NCBI RefSeq assembly: GCF_000166295.1
Contig: NC_017506.1
Coordinates: 2,294,001 to 2,358,000, forward strand
Direction of reading: 5' to 3'
DNA length: 64,000 nt
Source: Marinobacter adhaerens HP15
GTDB lineage: Bacteria; Pseudomonadota; Gammaproteobacteria; Pseudomonadales; Oleiphilaceae
Part shown: one piece after another, positions 29,855-40,701 of the stretch
Layout of the letters: every line of letters begins with the position of its first letter
How positions within the stretch are numbered: the first letter of the stretch is position 1
Notes under the pieces: model-generated
What the model was told of the DNA's origin: nothing
Database searches by the model: none
What the model saw: only the letters and a program-made list of their open reading frames with translations
Translations under genes and position numbers: made by a program

Positions 29855-29885
29855 CAAAAAAAGGACTCCCGGAGGAGTCCTTTTC
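29855..29885 (-). terminator. Terminator after putP
   Basis: Stem AAAGGACTCC/GGAGTCCTTT around a short loop; on the minus strand the run of seven T follows. Located 33 bp past the putP stop. Confidence 0.85.
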
Positions 29886-29917
29886 ACTTCTTGCAACGCG
29901 TTTTGCGCGTTCTCTGT

Positions 29918-31408
29918 TTACCGTTCGATATGTTGGTATTCTCCGGCATCGGCGGTTGCCGAGCTCACTACCAGGATGGCAATGAAGGCAGCAATGAAAC
30001 CGGGAATGATTTCGTAAACACCTGGACCACCCATGAACGAACCGTTCCAGCCCAGTGAAATCCAGATCATAACGGTGGCTGCACCGACAACCATACCTGC
30101 GATGGCCCCGGCACCGTTGGTGCGCGGCCACATCAGTGAAAGGATGATCAGCGGGCCAAATGCGGCACCGAAGCCGGCCCACGCGTTAGCCACCAGAGCC
30201 AGAACCTGAGAGTTCGGATCGGATGCGATGACGGCAGCGACAAGGCCGACGAGGACAACGCACACACGGCCAATATTCACGCATTCCTTGTCGCTTGCTT
30301 CCTTACGCAGGAACAGGCGATAGAAATCTTCTGTAAGCGACGAAGACGACACAAGCAACTGACTGGAGATGGTACTCATCACCGCCGCCAGCAGGGCCGC
30401 GTAAAGGAAGCCTGTAATCAGCGGATGGAACAGCATGTCTGACAGGATAATAAAGATGGTTTCCGGATCCTGTACGTCCATGCCATTTCGGATGGCGTAC
30501 GCGCGACCGAACACACCCAGTGAAATCGCGCCGATCAGGGAAATCAGCATCCAGCTCATACCGATGTTCCGGGCAACCGGTACATCTTTCAGGGTGCGGA
30601 TGGCCATGAAACGCACAATGATGTGGGGCTGACCAAAGTAACCCAGGCCCCAGGTAACCGCAGAGAGCCAGCCGATGAAGGTCAGCCCTTCCGTCCAGGA
30701 CAGCAAGGTGGGATCGACCTCATTTAGTGTTTGCGACGCCTGGGCAAAACCCCCGCCGCCTTCACCAAAGAGTACGACCGCCGGCATGATGACCAGCGCC
30801 AGCATCATGATACAGCCCTGAACAAAGTCGGTCAGACTCACCGCCAGGAAACCGCCCACCACGGTGTATGCCAGAACCACACCGAGGGTGATCACAATAC
30901 CTACGGCGTAATCGCTCAAACCACCAAAGTTGAAGATGCCGGAAAACGCGCTTTCGAACAGCTTGCCACCGGCGACGAGGCCGGATGCCGTGTAAACCGC
31001 GAAGAAGATCACGATGACGATGGCCGACACCGTACGCAGGGACAGGGCCTGTGTCGGAAAGCGGTTCGCCAGGAAAGACGGGATAGTAATCGCATTGCCA
31101 TAGTGAACCGTCTGTTCACGCAGACGCGGGGCGACCAGTGTCCAGTTGAAGAATGCCCCCACGAGCAAACCAATACCGATCCAGGCCGATCCCAAACCCG
31201 ACGCAAACAGCGCCCTGGGCAGACCCAGGAGCAACCAGCCACTCATGTCAGAAGCACCAGCGGAAAGCGCTGCCACCTTTGGACTCAGGGCGCGACCGCC
31301 CAACATATAGTCCTCAGAGGAAGACGTCGCTCTGCGCATTGCGAAAACGCCAATGGCAATCATGAGCGCGAAATATAAAAAGAGACTTATCCAAACACCA
31401 ATAGCCAT
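29918..31408 (-). CDS. putP: Sodium/proline symporter
   Basis: 496 residues, 12-13 membrane helices, sodium:solute symporter family. Recognisable PutP stretches include DYMLGGRALSPKVAALSAGASDMSGWLLLGLPRALFASGL in the first helices, WGLGYFGQPHIIVRFMAIR and the SSSLTEDFYRLFLRK segment. Imports L-proline with Na+ for nutrition or osmoprotection. The gene stands alone with a terminator and a 303-bp upstream region holding direct repeats; an AraC-type regulator gene lies just beyond on the same strand. putA is not in the window. Confidence 0.95.
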   Translation of the reverse strand: MAIGVWISLFLYFALMIAIGVFAMRRATSSSEDYMLGGRALSPKVAALSAGASDMSGWLLLGLPRALFASGLGSAWIGIGLLVGAFFNWTLVAPRLREQTVHYGNAITIPSFLANRFPTQALSLRTVSAIVIVIFFAVYTASGLVAGGKLFESAFSGIFNFGGLSDYAVGIVITLGVVLAYTVVGGFLAVSLTDFVQGCIMMLALVIMPAVVLFGEGGGGFAQASQTLNEVDPTLLSWTEGLTFIGWLSAVTWGLGYFGQPHIIVRFMAIRTLKDVPVARNIGMSWMLISLIGAISLGVFGRAYAIRNGMDVQDPETIFIILSDMLFHPLITGFLYAALLAAVMSTISSQLLVSSSSLTEDFYRLFLRKEASDKECVNIGRVCVVLVGLVAAVIASDPNSQVLALVANAWAGFGAAFGPLIILSLMWPRTNGAGAIAGMVVGAATVMIWISLGWNGSFMGGPGVYEIIPGFIAAFIAILVVSSATADAGEYQHIER

Positions 31409-31632
31409 AGGGGCTCCTCCGGTTTAATGAGTCGGACCAGGTCCGCTCGCAAAGCACATGGCTGACCTGACGCCAACTCGCTGCACTATTCTTCTTTTCT
31501 TTCCAAGTTCCATCTCGAATGAAGCAGGAATTTTCCTTGTAACAACTTCCTGAACCTGAGCACACAAAGAAGATTTGCGACTCGCGCCCCGCACGCATGC
31601 ATGAGACCGGGGCTCAGTCGCTATAACTTAGT

Positions 31633-31687
31633 ATTAGTACGGATTCCGGGCTTACGAAATCCTACGATTCTTTTGCACAATCCTACG
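31633..31687 (-). promoter_or_regulatory. Candidate AraC-type operator and promoter of putP
   Basis: Within the 303-bp gap 31409-31711. Two identical 9-mers (CGTAGGATT on the minus strand, 31687-31679 and 31666-31658) are spaced exactly 21 bp, two helical turns, as AraC-family dimers prefer. A TACTAAT -10-like box lies at 31639-31633, which would place the promoter-proximal repeat over the -35. The remaining roughly 220 nt down to putP hold no other clear feature apart from a GGAGGAGCCCC ribosome-binding site. Confidence 0.45.
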
Positions 31688-31711
31688 GGACTGGGAAACC
31701 GGCATGCCAAA

Positions 31712-32491
31712 TCAGGCCACTCGGTCACCAACCTGCAGTCGTGAGGGCGTAGTCCCTTTGTATTTACGCAGTGCATTTGTCAGTGCACTTTGAGATGAGA
31801 AACCGGTTCGGTAACTGATTTCAGACACCGTAAGGGTAGTTTTGGAAAGGAGGGTAGCGGCCTGTTCGAGGCGTGTCTGTAACAGGAACTGGTGGGGCGT
31901 TATGCCTGCCAACTCTCTGAACACCTCATGGAAACGGCTAACACTCAGGCAAGCCTCTCCTGCCATATCTTCGACGGTGATCTTTTTGTGGAGATTTTTG
32001 AGAATGTAACGACGGACTGCCTCAGGGCTGATGGCATTCCGGTTTGAGGAGAACGAACGGCCTTCGGTAATACGATCGGCCATGCAGTACAGAATGCTCG
32101 AAGCAAGGTGTTGCTGGAGCGTAATATGATCCGGTGCCCGGTCGAACTCGCCGGCGGCAAACTGAACCAGCCCGTGCAAACGACTGTCCATTTGGAGAGT
32201 CCGCGGCTTTTCAAAAACCCGCATCATGCGCTCGTAATCGGCGTGTGCTGGCGAGTTGACGGCCGGAGTAAGCGGATCAAGATTGATCACAAGAACATGA
32301 TTCTTGTCGTTACCGCGATAATCGTGGCGCGCTTCCGTGGGCACCAGATAAGCTCTCCAGGTATCCAGTTGAGCCCCGGCTCCATCGACGCTCAACTCGG
32401 CTTCGCCACGCACCCCTATGACAATCTGGTGGTGTTCATGCCGGTGCTGGTGCGCGGCCATGGGAAGCTTCAGAAGTTTCGCGTTAACCAT
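31712..32491 (-). CDS. AraC-family transcriptional regulator
   Basis: 259 residues. N-terminal cupin-like sensing domain beginning with a His-rich strand (AHQHRHEHHQIVIGVRGEAEL), and a C-terminal double helix-turn-helix: KKITVEDMAGEACLSVSRFHEVFRELAGITPHQFL and LTVSEISYRTGFSSQSALTNALRKYKGTTPSRL. It is encoded directly upstream of putP in the same direction; AraC-type regulators control proline utilisation in pseudomonads (PruR), so control of putP is a reasonable inference. Between tmk (also minus, upstream) and this gene there are 100 bp without a visible gene. Confidence 0.92.
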   Translation of the reverse strand: MVNAKLLKLPMAAHQHRHEHHQIVIGVRGEAELSVDGAGAQLDTWRAYLVPTEARHDYRGNDKNHVLVINLDPLTPAVNSPAHADYERMMRVFEKPRTLQMDSRLHGLVQFAAGEFDRAPDHITLQQHLASSILYCMADRITEGRSFSSNRNAISPEAVRRYILKNLHKKITVEDMAGEACLSVSRFHEVFRELAGITPHQFLLQTRLEQAATLLSKTTLTVSEISYRTGFSSQSALTNALRKYKGTTPSRLQVGDRVA

Positions 32492-32591
32492 TAAAACTGC
32501 CAGCGTTTAACTGAGAATGTTCCTCAATTAAAGCAGAACATTATAGAAAGTGCACGAATGGAACTGGAACCCGAGGGAAAACTCACAGTTT

Positions 32592-34294
<1,703 letters not shown>

Positions 34295-34299
34295 ACGAT

Positions 34300-35118
34300 T
34301 TATTCCAGTGTTTCGAGAGGATTGAAGATTGTCGCAAGTCCGCTATCCACAGGCAAATGATGGCCGGCAATAGTGAGAACCGGAACAATGCCCAGAACGC
34401 TGTTCAGGAGAAACATTCCCTGACAATCGGGACCCAGTACATCGGGCACAGTGACGGGGCGCTCTGTTACCGGTTCGCCTCTCTGCCTCAGACGCTCCAG
34501 CAGCCACTGCCTGAGAACACCGGCAACCGCCAGACTCGACGCCGGCGGCGTCACCCATCCATCAGCCTGCCGCAGCAGGATGTTGGTACGAGTGCCTTCA
34601 ACCAGGTTTCCCTCACGATCGGCCATGATGACCTCGAACAGCGATGGCTTGAGCTCGGCGGCCGCCAGGACCTGCTCCATCCGGTTCAGCGACTTGACCC
34701 CGGCCAATAACGGATTAACCGCCAGAGTTACCTTGGAGAAATCAACGGCGACACCATCAGAGTCCGGTGTCGGCGGCAAAGCCGATGCCGAAACCAGCAA
34801 ATTGGGCTCCATCCCCGGATCAGGGCGATACCCTCGACCGCCACTGCCGCGGGTCAGGGTCAGCTTCAGAACCCAGCCGTCGCCCTTGAAGCGGTCCGCA
34901 AAACGTTGCCCCGCCTCGACGCAAACGCTGGCGAGCTCTTTGCGCGACACCTCGATACCCAATCGGCCGGCATCGCGCGCCATTCGTTCCAGGTGGCGGG
35001 ATAGCAGAACCCCCTTCTGACCGGACATCCGAATGGTTTCAAACAGCCCGTCTCCATAGGCCAGACCCCGGTCATTGGCGGGCAAGCCACCGTCGTCAGC
35101 CCAGAAAAGACGAAACAC
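34300..35118 (-). CDS. pabC: 4-amino-4-deoxychorismate lyase
   Basis: 272 residues, class IV PLP aminotransferase fold. Converts aminodeoxychorismate to p-aminobenzoate and pyruvate for folate. Motifs: DRGLAYGDGLFETIR near the N-terminus, PLP lysine in AGVKSLNRMEQVLA, and EVIMADREGNLVEGTRTNI before the cofactor phosphate site. GTG start at 35118, 8 bp after fabF. In the fab operon as in most gammaproteobacteria. Confidence 0.95.
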   Translation of the reverse strand: MFRLFWADDGGLPANDRGLAYGDGLFETIRMSGQKGVLLSRHLERMARDAGRLGIEVSRKELASVCVEAGQRFADRFKGDGWVLKLTLTRGSGGRGYRPDPGMEPNLLVSASALPPTPDSDGVAVDFSKVTLAVNPLLAGVKSLNRMEQVLAAAELKPSLFEVIMADREGNLVEGTRTNILLRQADGWVTPPASSLAVAGVLRQWLLERLRQRGEPVTERPVTVPDVLGPDCQGMFLLNSVLGIVPVLTIAGHHLPVDSGLATIFNPLETLE

Positions 35119-35126
35119 GGCGGGGG

Positions 35127-36373
35127 TCAGCCTTCGTAGCGACGGAAAATCAGGGTGCCGTTGGTACCACCAAACCCGAAGGAGTTGGATAGGGCTACCC
35201 GCACATCCGCCTTACGGCTCGTGTGTGCCACAAGGTCCAGATCGCAACCCTCATCCGGATTGTCCAGATTGATGGTGGGCGGCAGGACCCCATCCCGAAT
35301 CGCCAGAACCGAGAAGATCGCTTCCACAGCACCGGCAGCTCCAAGCAGGTGACCTGTCATGGACTTGGTGCTGCTCATGGCCAGCTTTTCGGCATGCGCG
35401 CCGAACACCCGACGAACTGCGGCCACTTCGGCCACGTCACCAACCTGGGTGGAGGTGCCGTGGGCGTTGATGTAGTCGATTTCTTCCAGATCAAGGCCAG
35501 CATCACGAACTGCGTTCGCCATGGATCGGGCGGCGCCCTCGCCATCTTCGGGCGGCGCTGTAATGTGGTGGGCGTCGTCGCTCATACCAAAACCGACAAC
35601 TTCACCGTATATGGTGGCGCCCCGCTCCTTTGCGTGTTCAAGCTCTTCAAGCACAACGACACCGGCGCCATCGCTGAGCACAAAGCCGTCCCGGTCTTTA
35701 TCCCAGGGGCGGCTGGCCTTTTCCGGTTCATCGTTACGGGTAGACAGAGCCCGCGCAGCCGAAAACGCAGCCATACCGGTACGCGTCGTCGCCATTTCCG
35801 AGCCACCTGCCAGCATGACATCGGCGTCGCCATAGGCAATCGTGCGGGCCGCGTAACCAATGTTGTGGGTGCCGGTAGTGCAGGCTGTCACAATCGCAAT
35901 GTTGGGGCCACGGTATCCGAAACGGATCGCGGCATTGCCGGAGATCATGTTGATGACAGAAGCAGGCACGAAAACGGGGAAACCTTTCGGGGCCCCGACT
36001 TGTCCATGGTCAGGACGCTCTTCTCTATGTACTCAAGGCCGCCAATCCCGGAGCCGATTGCAATACCTACTCGCTCCCGATCAAGCTTCTCAAACGACTC
36101 CAGGCCACTGCTGTCAACTGCCTGCTGCGCAGCAATCAGGCCATAATGGATAAAGGCATCAAGCTTTCTGGCATCCTTCGGGGACAGGTAGGACTCCATG
36201 TCCAGATCCCGAATGGCCCCACCAATTCTGGTGTTGTAGGCAGACGCGTCAAAGCGGTCGATCATACCGATCCCGCTGCGCCCGGCCTGAATCGCTTCCC
36301 AGGACGACTCCACGCTATTGCCGACTGGCGACAGCATGCCCATACCTGTGATGACAACTCGCCGTTTAGTCAT
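35127..36373 (-). pseudogene. fabF: 3-oxoacyl-ACP synthase II (FabF), split by a one-base deletion
   Basis: Elongating condensing enzyme of fatty acid synthesis. The first frame (MTKRRVVITGMGMLSP ... SGPRKVSPF) breaks down at a TTTT run (AAAA at 35971-35974 on plus) and stops at 35945; the remainder ([21 protein letters not shown] to the end) is in the neighbouring frame. Adding one T (Pro-Phe-Phe-Val-Pro) restores a full protein of about 415 residues with the active-site Cys in [11 protein letters not shown] and both histidines in [11 protein letters not shown] and [10 protein letters not shown]. Apart from that base the gene looks fully conserved, so a homopolymer sequencing error is likely; a true mutation is possible if another KAS enzyme substitutes. 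Lies between acpP and pabC. Confidence 0.9.
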
Positions 36374-36438
36374 AACCTGTTGCACCTGATCTTGTCCGAA
36401 TGAATCTGAACGCCGATTGAACCTGATTTTCGGCCAAT

Positions 36439-36478
36439 AAAAAAGCCGTCCCTCGCTATTTCACAAGGACGGCTTTTT
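36439..36478 (-). terminator. Terminator/attenuator between acpP and fabF
   Basis: Stem GCCGTCC/GGACGGC with a 15-nt loop, flanked by A-run and T-run. Placed 26 bp after acpP; it would let acpP be made in excess over fabF. Confidence 0.85.
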
Positions 36479-36503
36479 GCCTGGCTTTCTTAAATGCAGA
36501 GTA

Positions 36504-36737
36504 TCAGGTGTGCGCGACGATGTAGTCGATCGCGTCCTGAACACTTGTCAGCTTCTCGGCTTCCTCGTCAGGAATCTCGGTTTCAAACTCCTCTTCAAGT
36601 GCCATAACCAGCTCAACGGTGTCCAGTGAGTCAGCGCCAAGATCCTCTACAAAAGAAGATGAGTTCTGAACTTCGGACTCTTTAACGCCCAACTGTTCAC
36701 AAACGATCTTCTTCACGCGCTCTTCAACTGTACTCAT
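36504..36737 (-). CDS. acpP: Acyl carrier protein
   Basis: 77 residues, strongly acidic. Carries growing acyl chains on 4'-phosphopantetheine bound to Ser37 in [22 protein letters not shown] at 36737 ([12 protein letters not shown]) is preceded by GAGGACATT; nine further upstream codons are open but not part of the family. Sits between fabG and fabF, probably with its own promoter in the 133-bp gap and a terminator behind it. Confidence 0.98.
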   Translation of the reverse strand: MSTVEERVKKIVCEQLGVKESEVQNSSSFVEDLGADSLDTVELVMALEEEFETEIPDEEAEKLTSVQDAIDYIVAHT

Positions 36738-36781
36738 AATGTCCTCACTTTGTGTGTCAACCAAGCAACTCTAGTGCTGCC

Positions 36782-36810
36782 AGTTTAGTTTAAACCCTAC
36801 CTGCAAACAA
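36782..36810 (-). promoter_or_regulatory. Possible promoter of acpP
   Basis: TTGTTT (36810-36805), 17-bp spacer, TAAACT (36787-36782), minus strand. The -35 overlaps a small CCTGC/GCAGG inverted repeat (36799-36814). Transcription would start about 38 nt before the acpP ATG. Confidence 0.42.
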
Positions 36811-36870
36811 GCAGGGATTCTGATAAACATGTTGTGCGACAAGGGGTTGCGCACAGACCCCGAAAGGGGC

Positions 36871-37614
36871 TTATCCCATGTACATTCCGCCGTTCACGTT
36901 GATGGTTTCACCCGTCACGTATCCGGCTGCATCTGATGCCAGGAAGGCAACCACGGCTGCCACTTCTTCCGGCTCACCCAGACGACCCGCGGGTATGATT
37001 TCCAGCATAGCCCCGCGCTGCTTGTCGTCCAGTTTTTTTGTCATATCCGTGTCAATAAATCCGGGAGCCACGCAATTTGCAGTGATACCGCGGTTCGACA
37101 TTTCCTTGGCCAGGCTTCGGGTAAACCCTTCAACCCCGGCCTTGGCGGCGCAGTAATTGCCCTGCCCCGCATTCCCCATACCGGCAACCACGGAGCTGAT
37201 ATTGATAATCCGGCCCCATTTGGCCTTGGCCATCCCACGAAGCACGGCCTTGCTGGTCCGATAGACGCTGGACAGATTGGTTTCCAGAACCGAGGCCCAG
37301 TCATCATCTTTCAACCGCATCAGGAGGTTATCACGGGTAATGCCGGCATTGTTGACCAGAATCAGGGGCGCCCCCGATTTTTCCGTCAGCTCCTTCAAAC
37401 CGGCTTCAATGCTGGCAGGGTCTGCAACGTTCATGACCATGCCGTAACCCTTGTAACCGGCCGACTGGAGATCGTTGGTGATGGATTCTGCACCGGCTTC
37501 ACTGGTTGCTGTTCCGACAACCTCGGCACCCTGCGCGGCCAGCGCACGGGCAATGGCCTGACCAATACCGCGGGTAGCACCGGTGACCAGTGCGGTTTTA
37601 CCTTCCAGAGACAT
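36871..37614 (-). CDS. fabG: 3-oxoacyl-ACP reductase
   Basis: 247 residues, short-chain dehydrogenase. Reduces 3-oxoacyl-ACP with NADPH. Cofactor motif TGATRGIG (11-18), NNAG (88-91), catalytic Ser141 in INISSVVAG, Tyr154 and Lys158 in YCAAK; C-terminal GYVTGETINVNGGMYMG. Follows fabD by 18 bp in the same direction. Confidence 0.98.
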   Translation of the reverse strand: MSLEGKTALVTGATRGIGQAIARALAAQGAEVVGTATSEAGAESITNDLQSAGYKGYGMVMNVADPASIEAGLKELTEKSGAPLILVNNAGITRDNLLMRLKDDDWASVLETNLSSVYRTSKAVLRGMAKAKWGRIINISSVVAGMGNAGQGNYCAAKAGVEGFTRSLAKEMSNRGITANCVAPGFIDTDMTKKLDDKQRGAMLEIIPAGRLGEPEEVAAVVAFLASDAAGYVTGETINVNGGMYMG

Positions 37615-37632
37615 GAATAACTCCCTTTCGTT

Positions 37633-38571
37633 TCAGGACTGACCGAAAGCGTCCAGCGCCTTCGCCAGCGAATCCGGGTCTTCGATACTGTGAACGGCCA
37701 AAGCCCGGTCGATACGTTTGGCCAGCCCTGCCAACACTTTTCCAGTGCCGCACTCGACTGCAACTTCGACATCATTGGAAACGAGGGCACGCACAGAGTC
37801 CGCCCAGAGCACCGGAGAATAAAGCTGCTTGAGAAGGTTGGCCTTCAGTGTAGCGGATTCGGTCTCGGCGGCAGCGTTAACATTTTGTATAACCGGGATG
37901 ACAGCATCATTAAAGCGAACATCCTCCAACGCTCTCGCCAGCTCCTCCGCTGCGCCTTTCATAAGTGCGCAATGGGATGGCACGCTTACAGGCAATGGCA
38001 TGGCCTTCTTCGCGCCTTTTTCCTTGCAGGCTTCAATAGCCCGCTCAACTGCGGCTGCCGAGCCAGCAATAACCACCTGACCAGGGGCATTGAAGTTTAC
38101 CGCAGATACCACATCGCCCTGTGCCGCATCCTGACAGGCTGCCACAACGGCATCATCCTCAAGACCAAGGATGGCTGCCATCTTCCCTTCCCCAGCCGGC
38201 ACAGCGTCCTGCATGAGCTCACCACGCAGGCGAACCAGCTTGACCGCTTCAACAAAATCGAGGCTCTCTGCCGCCACCAGGGCGCTGTACTCTCCCAGAC
38301 TGTGACCGGCGAGAAAATCGGGAGAAGAACCGCCGGCAACAAACCACTGCCGCCAGAGGGCAATACTGGCCGTCAGGAGCGCAGGCTGCGTCACCATGGT
38401 TTTATTCAATTCCTCCGCCGGCCCCTTCTGGCAGAGATCCCAGAGGTCATAGCCGAGAACATTGGAGGCTTCGGAAAAGGTTCTGTCGATGATGGGCCAG
38501 GCTTCAGCGGCAGCCGAAAGCATGCCCACCGATTGCGACCCTTGTCCTGGAAAAATAAAGGCTGATTTCAT
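37633..38571 (-). CDS. fabD: Malonyl-CoA:ACP transacylase
   Basis: 312 residues. Moves malonyl from CoA to ACP. Nucleophile Ser91 in AGHSLGEYSALV, N-terminal FPGQGSQSVGM, and the catalytic His in VPSHCALM. Between plsX and fabG; no fabH intervenes, which is the pseudomonad-like arrangement. Confidence 0.98.
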   Translation of the reverse strand: MKSAFIFPGQGSQSVGMLSAAAEAWPIIDRTFSEASNVLGYDLWDLCQKGPAEELNKTMVTQPALLTASIALWRQWFVAGGSSPDFLAGHSLGEYSALVAAESLDFVEAVKLVRLRGELMQDAVPAGEGKMAAILGLEDDAVVAACQDAAQGDVVSAVNFNAPGQVVIAGSAAAVERAIEACKEKGAKKAMPLPVSVPSHCALMKGAAEELARALEDVRFNDAVIPVIQNVNAAAETESATLKANLLKQLYSPVLWADSVRALVSNDVEVAVECGTGKVLAGLAKRIDRALAVHSIEDPDSLAKALDAFGQS

Positions 38572-38683
38572 AAGCGGGATCTTATCGTCATTGGGTGGTT
38601 ACGTGAGATTAGCCAATAGTACAAGTTAGGCCAATTATCCGCGAATGCGTGGCCAAACCGGGACAGACTTTAGTCTCAGGCAC

Positions 38684-39715
38684 TCAAAGCATGAGATCGT
38701 CGAGACGCTCGTTGATACGGCGGGGTACTTCCAGCTCAACTTCCCGAACGGCCTGTCGAATGGCCGACAACATGGCCCGCTCGTTGGCGTTGCCATGACT
38801 TTTGATCACCACGCCCTGAAGACCGAGCAAACTGGCACCGTTGTGTCGGGAAGGATCCATCAATTGCAGAAGCCGACCGATAATCGGACGGGCCAGCAGG
38901 CCGACCAGTCGGCCGTAGAGATTTCGTGTGAAGGCCTGTTCCATCAGCTCTATGAGGAGACCGGCAACACCCTCGCCGGTTTTCAGGGCTATATTGCCGA
39001 CAAAGCCATCACAGACGACCACATCGGCGACGTCCCGGAACAGATCGCTACCTTCCACATAACCGATGTAGTTGATGGTATCGCACTGGGCCAGCATATG
39101 AGACGCCAGCCGGACCTGTTCATTGCCCTTTATCTCTTCCTCACCGACGTTCAGAAGAGCGACCCTTGGTTCCGCCTGGCTGCAGATCGCAGAGGCCATC
39201 AGGGACCCCATCAGGGCATACTGATAGAGATTCTCGGCGGTTGAGTCGACATTGGCGCCGAGATCAAGGACGTGACAGCGCCCCCTGAGCGAGGGAATCA
39301 GTTTGGCAATAGCCGGGCGCTCGATACCCGGATACATGCGGATAATGGTGCGCCCGAACGCCATCAATGCACCGGTGTTACCGGCACTGACACAGCCCTG
39401 GGCCTCGCCATCGCGGACAAGACTCAGGGCGATGGCCATGGAAGAGTTTTTCTTGTGGCGGAGAGCGTGGGAGGGGCGCTCGTTCATCCGAACAACGTCT
39501 GCCGCCTCGACAATGCGAATTCGGGCGTGCCCCTCACGCAACAAAGCCTCGAGCTCGCTCCGGATTCCCACCAGAACGATGCTCAAGGCTTCGTTTTCAC
39601 GCACCGCCCGCAGCGATGCGGCAACCACGACGGCAGCCCCGCGGTCGCCACTCATTGCATCAATCGTGATGGTGACCGGCTTCACCGTTCTGCCATCCGA
39701 TTCGGGACGGTGCAT
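38684..39715 (-). CDS. plsX: Phosphate acyltransferase PlsX
   Basis: 343 residues. Converts acyl-ACP to acyl-phosphate for the first glycerol-3-phosphate acylation. Typical blocks: IDAMSGDRG at the N-terminus, CVSAGNTGALMAFG, LDLGANVDSTAENLYQ, LLNVGEEEIKGNEQVR and VCDGFVGNIALKTGEG. ATG at 39715 adds about 12 residues before the conserved start; an in-frame GTG shortly downstream is possible. 13 bp after rpmF. Confidence 0.96.
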   Translation of the reverse strand: MHRPESDGRTVKPVTITIDAMSGDRGAAVVVAASLRAVRENEALSIVLVGIRSELEALLREGHARIRIVEAADVVRMNERPSHALRHKKNSSMAIALSLVRDGEAQGCVSAGNTGALMAFGRTIIRMYPGIERPAIAKLIPSLRGRCHVLDLGANVDSTAENLYQYALMGSLMASAICSQAEPRVALLNVGEEEIKGNEQVRLASHMLAQCDTINYIGYVEGSDLFRDVADVVVCDGFVGNIALKTGEGVAGLLIELMEQAFTRNLYGRLVGLLARPIIGRLLQLMDPSRHNGASLLGLQGVVIKSHGNANERAMLSAIRQAVREVELEVPRRINERLDDLML

Positions 39716-39728
39716 AGCGGCAACGAGA

Positions 39729-39908
39729 TTACTCGTCGCGTGCTTCGATTACCTGCTTGCCGCGGTAGAAGCCGTCCGGAGACACGTGGTGACGACGATG
39801 AACTTCACCAGTAGTCGCATCGGTGCTCAGAGCAGCGGCGCTCAGGGCGTCGTGTGAACGGCGCATGCCACGCTTGGAACGGGTCTTACGGTTTTGCTGT
39901 ACAGCCAT
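39729..39908 (-). CDS. rpmF: 50S ribosomal protein L32
   Basis: 59 residues, basic. Starts [22 protein letters not shown], the standard L32 N-terminus, followed by [17 protein letters not shown]. Lies between yceD and plsX as in nearly all gammaproteobacteria and is co-transcribed with the fab genes. Confidence 0.97.
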   Translation of the reverse strand: MAVQQNRKTRSKRGMRRSHDALSAAALSTDATTGEVHRRHHVSPDGFYRGKQVIEARDE

Positions 39909-40008
39909 GATTATGCTCCTGACCTGTTAACGTAAACTTGAATTGCTGAATAAGTAACGTCTGTTCGTTAAATGTGCGCCGGTCTCCCGAGGGACGACCC
40001 ACGCCCGG

Positions 40009-40563
40009 TTAATGCTTTGTCTTCTTGAGATCCGCCAGGACACTGAACGGATTCTCACCCGACTTTCTCACCGGCTCTGCCCCGGAGCTGTCAGGCTCGT
40101 AGGCTTCCAGATCTTCCCGGGCAGGACACTGGTCCCGTTCGTGAAGCGGAAACGGTGGCAAAACCAGCAACAGCTCGTCTTCCACCATCGACCAGAGGTC
40201 CGCCGTAAAATCATCGGTCAAAAACGGCTCGAGTTCTTTCGGCAGCTGTTGCGCCTGCTCGTCACTGGTAACAAGACCCAGCTTGAACTCGGAGACCAGA
40301 GTCACGCTCATGGCGCCCATGCACCGCTGACACTCCAGATCAACCGGGGCCGCCAGCTCGCCCGAAACAACGCGACGACGCTCACCATCCATAAAAAAAG
40401 ACAGTTTGACCCGGCACGCAGCGCCTTCCGAAAACCCGAGAACGGATTCACGAAAACGGCCAAGCCCGCTGATGGGAATCACTCCCTCCAGTGTGCTGTT
40501 ATGTTCCGCTAACCGGTAAGGATCAACAGATTTGGGCAACTCGGCGTTGGACGCGTTTGACAT
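40009..40563 (-). CDS. yceD: YceD family protein (23S rRNA accumulation, DUF177)
   Basis: 184 residues. Cytoplasmic protein required for normal 23S rRNA levels in E. coli and plants. The conserved core shows a Cys-x-x-Cys in DLECQRCMG, SDEQAQQLP, and MVEDELLLVLPPFPLHERDQC; the tail NPFSVLADLKK matches the usual ending. First gene of the rpmF-plsX-fab operon. Its promoter lies so close that the mRNA would begin within a few bases of the ATG at 40563. Confidence 0.94.
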   Translation of the reverse strand: MSNASNAELPKSVDPYRLAEHNSTLEGVIPISGLGRFRESVLGFSEGAACRVKLSFFMDGERRRVVSGELAAPVDLECQRCMGAMSVTLVSEFKLGLVTSDEQAQQLPKELEPFLTDDFTADLWSMVEDELLLVLPPFPLHERDQCPAREDLEAYEPDSSGAEPVRKSGENPFSVLADLKKTKH

Positions 40564-40572
40564 AGGCGCGCA

Positions 40573-40601
40573 ATTTTAGGGGCGCAGCCGGCCGCTGTCA
40601 A
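40573..40601 (-). promoter_or_regulatory. Promoter of the yceD-rpmF-plsX-fab operon, nearly leaderless
   Basis: TTGACA (40601-40596), 17-bp spacer, TAAAAT (40578-40573) on the minus strand. Only 9 bases separate the -10 from the yceD ATG, so the start site expected near 40566 leaves a leader of about 2-4 nt and no ribosome-binding site. Confidence 0.72.
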
Positions 40602-40701
40602 AGACTTCGTTGCTTTTTCACGGGGGTTCCAGTGCAGATAGGTGTAATTTACGATAATCGCACAACAGATGCACCGGCCAGATACTTAAAGGACTCGATC
40701 A

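Noticed and set aside
31409..31630. Possible riboswitch or small gene in the long putP leader
   Set aside because: No recognisable riboswitch core, no open frame with a ribosome-binding site, and no strong hairpin found.
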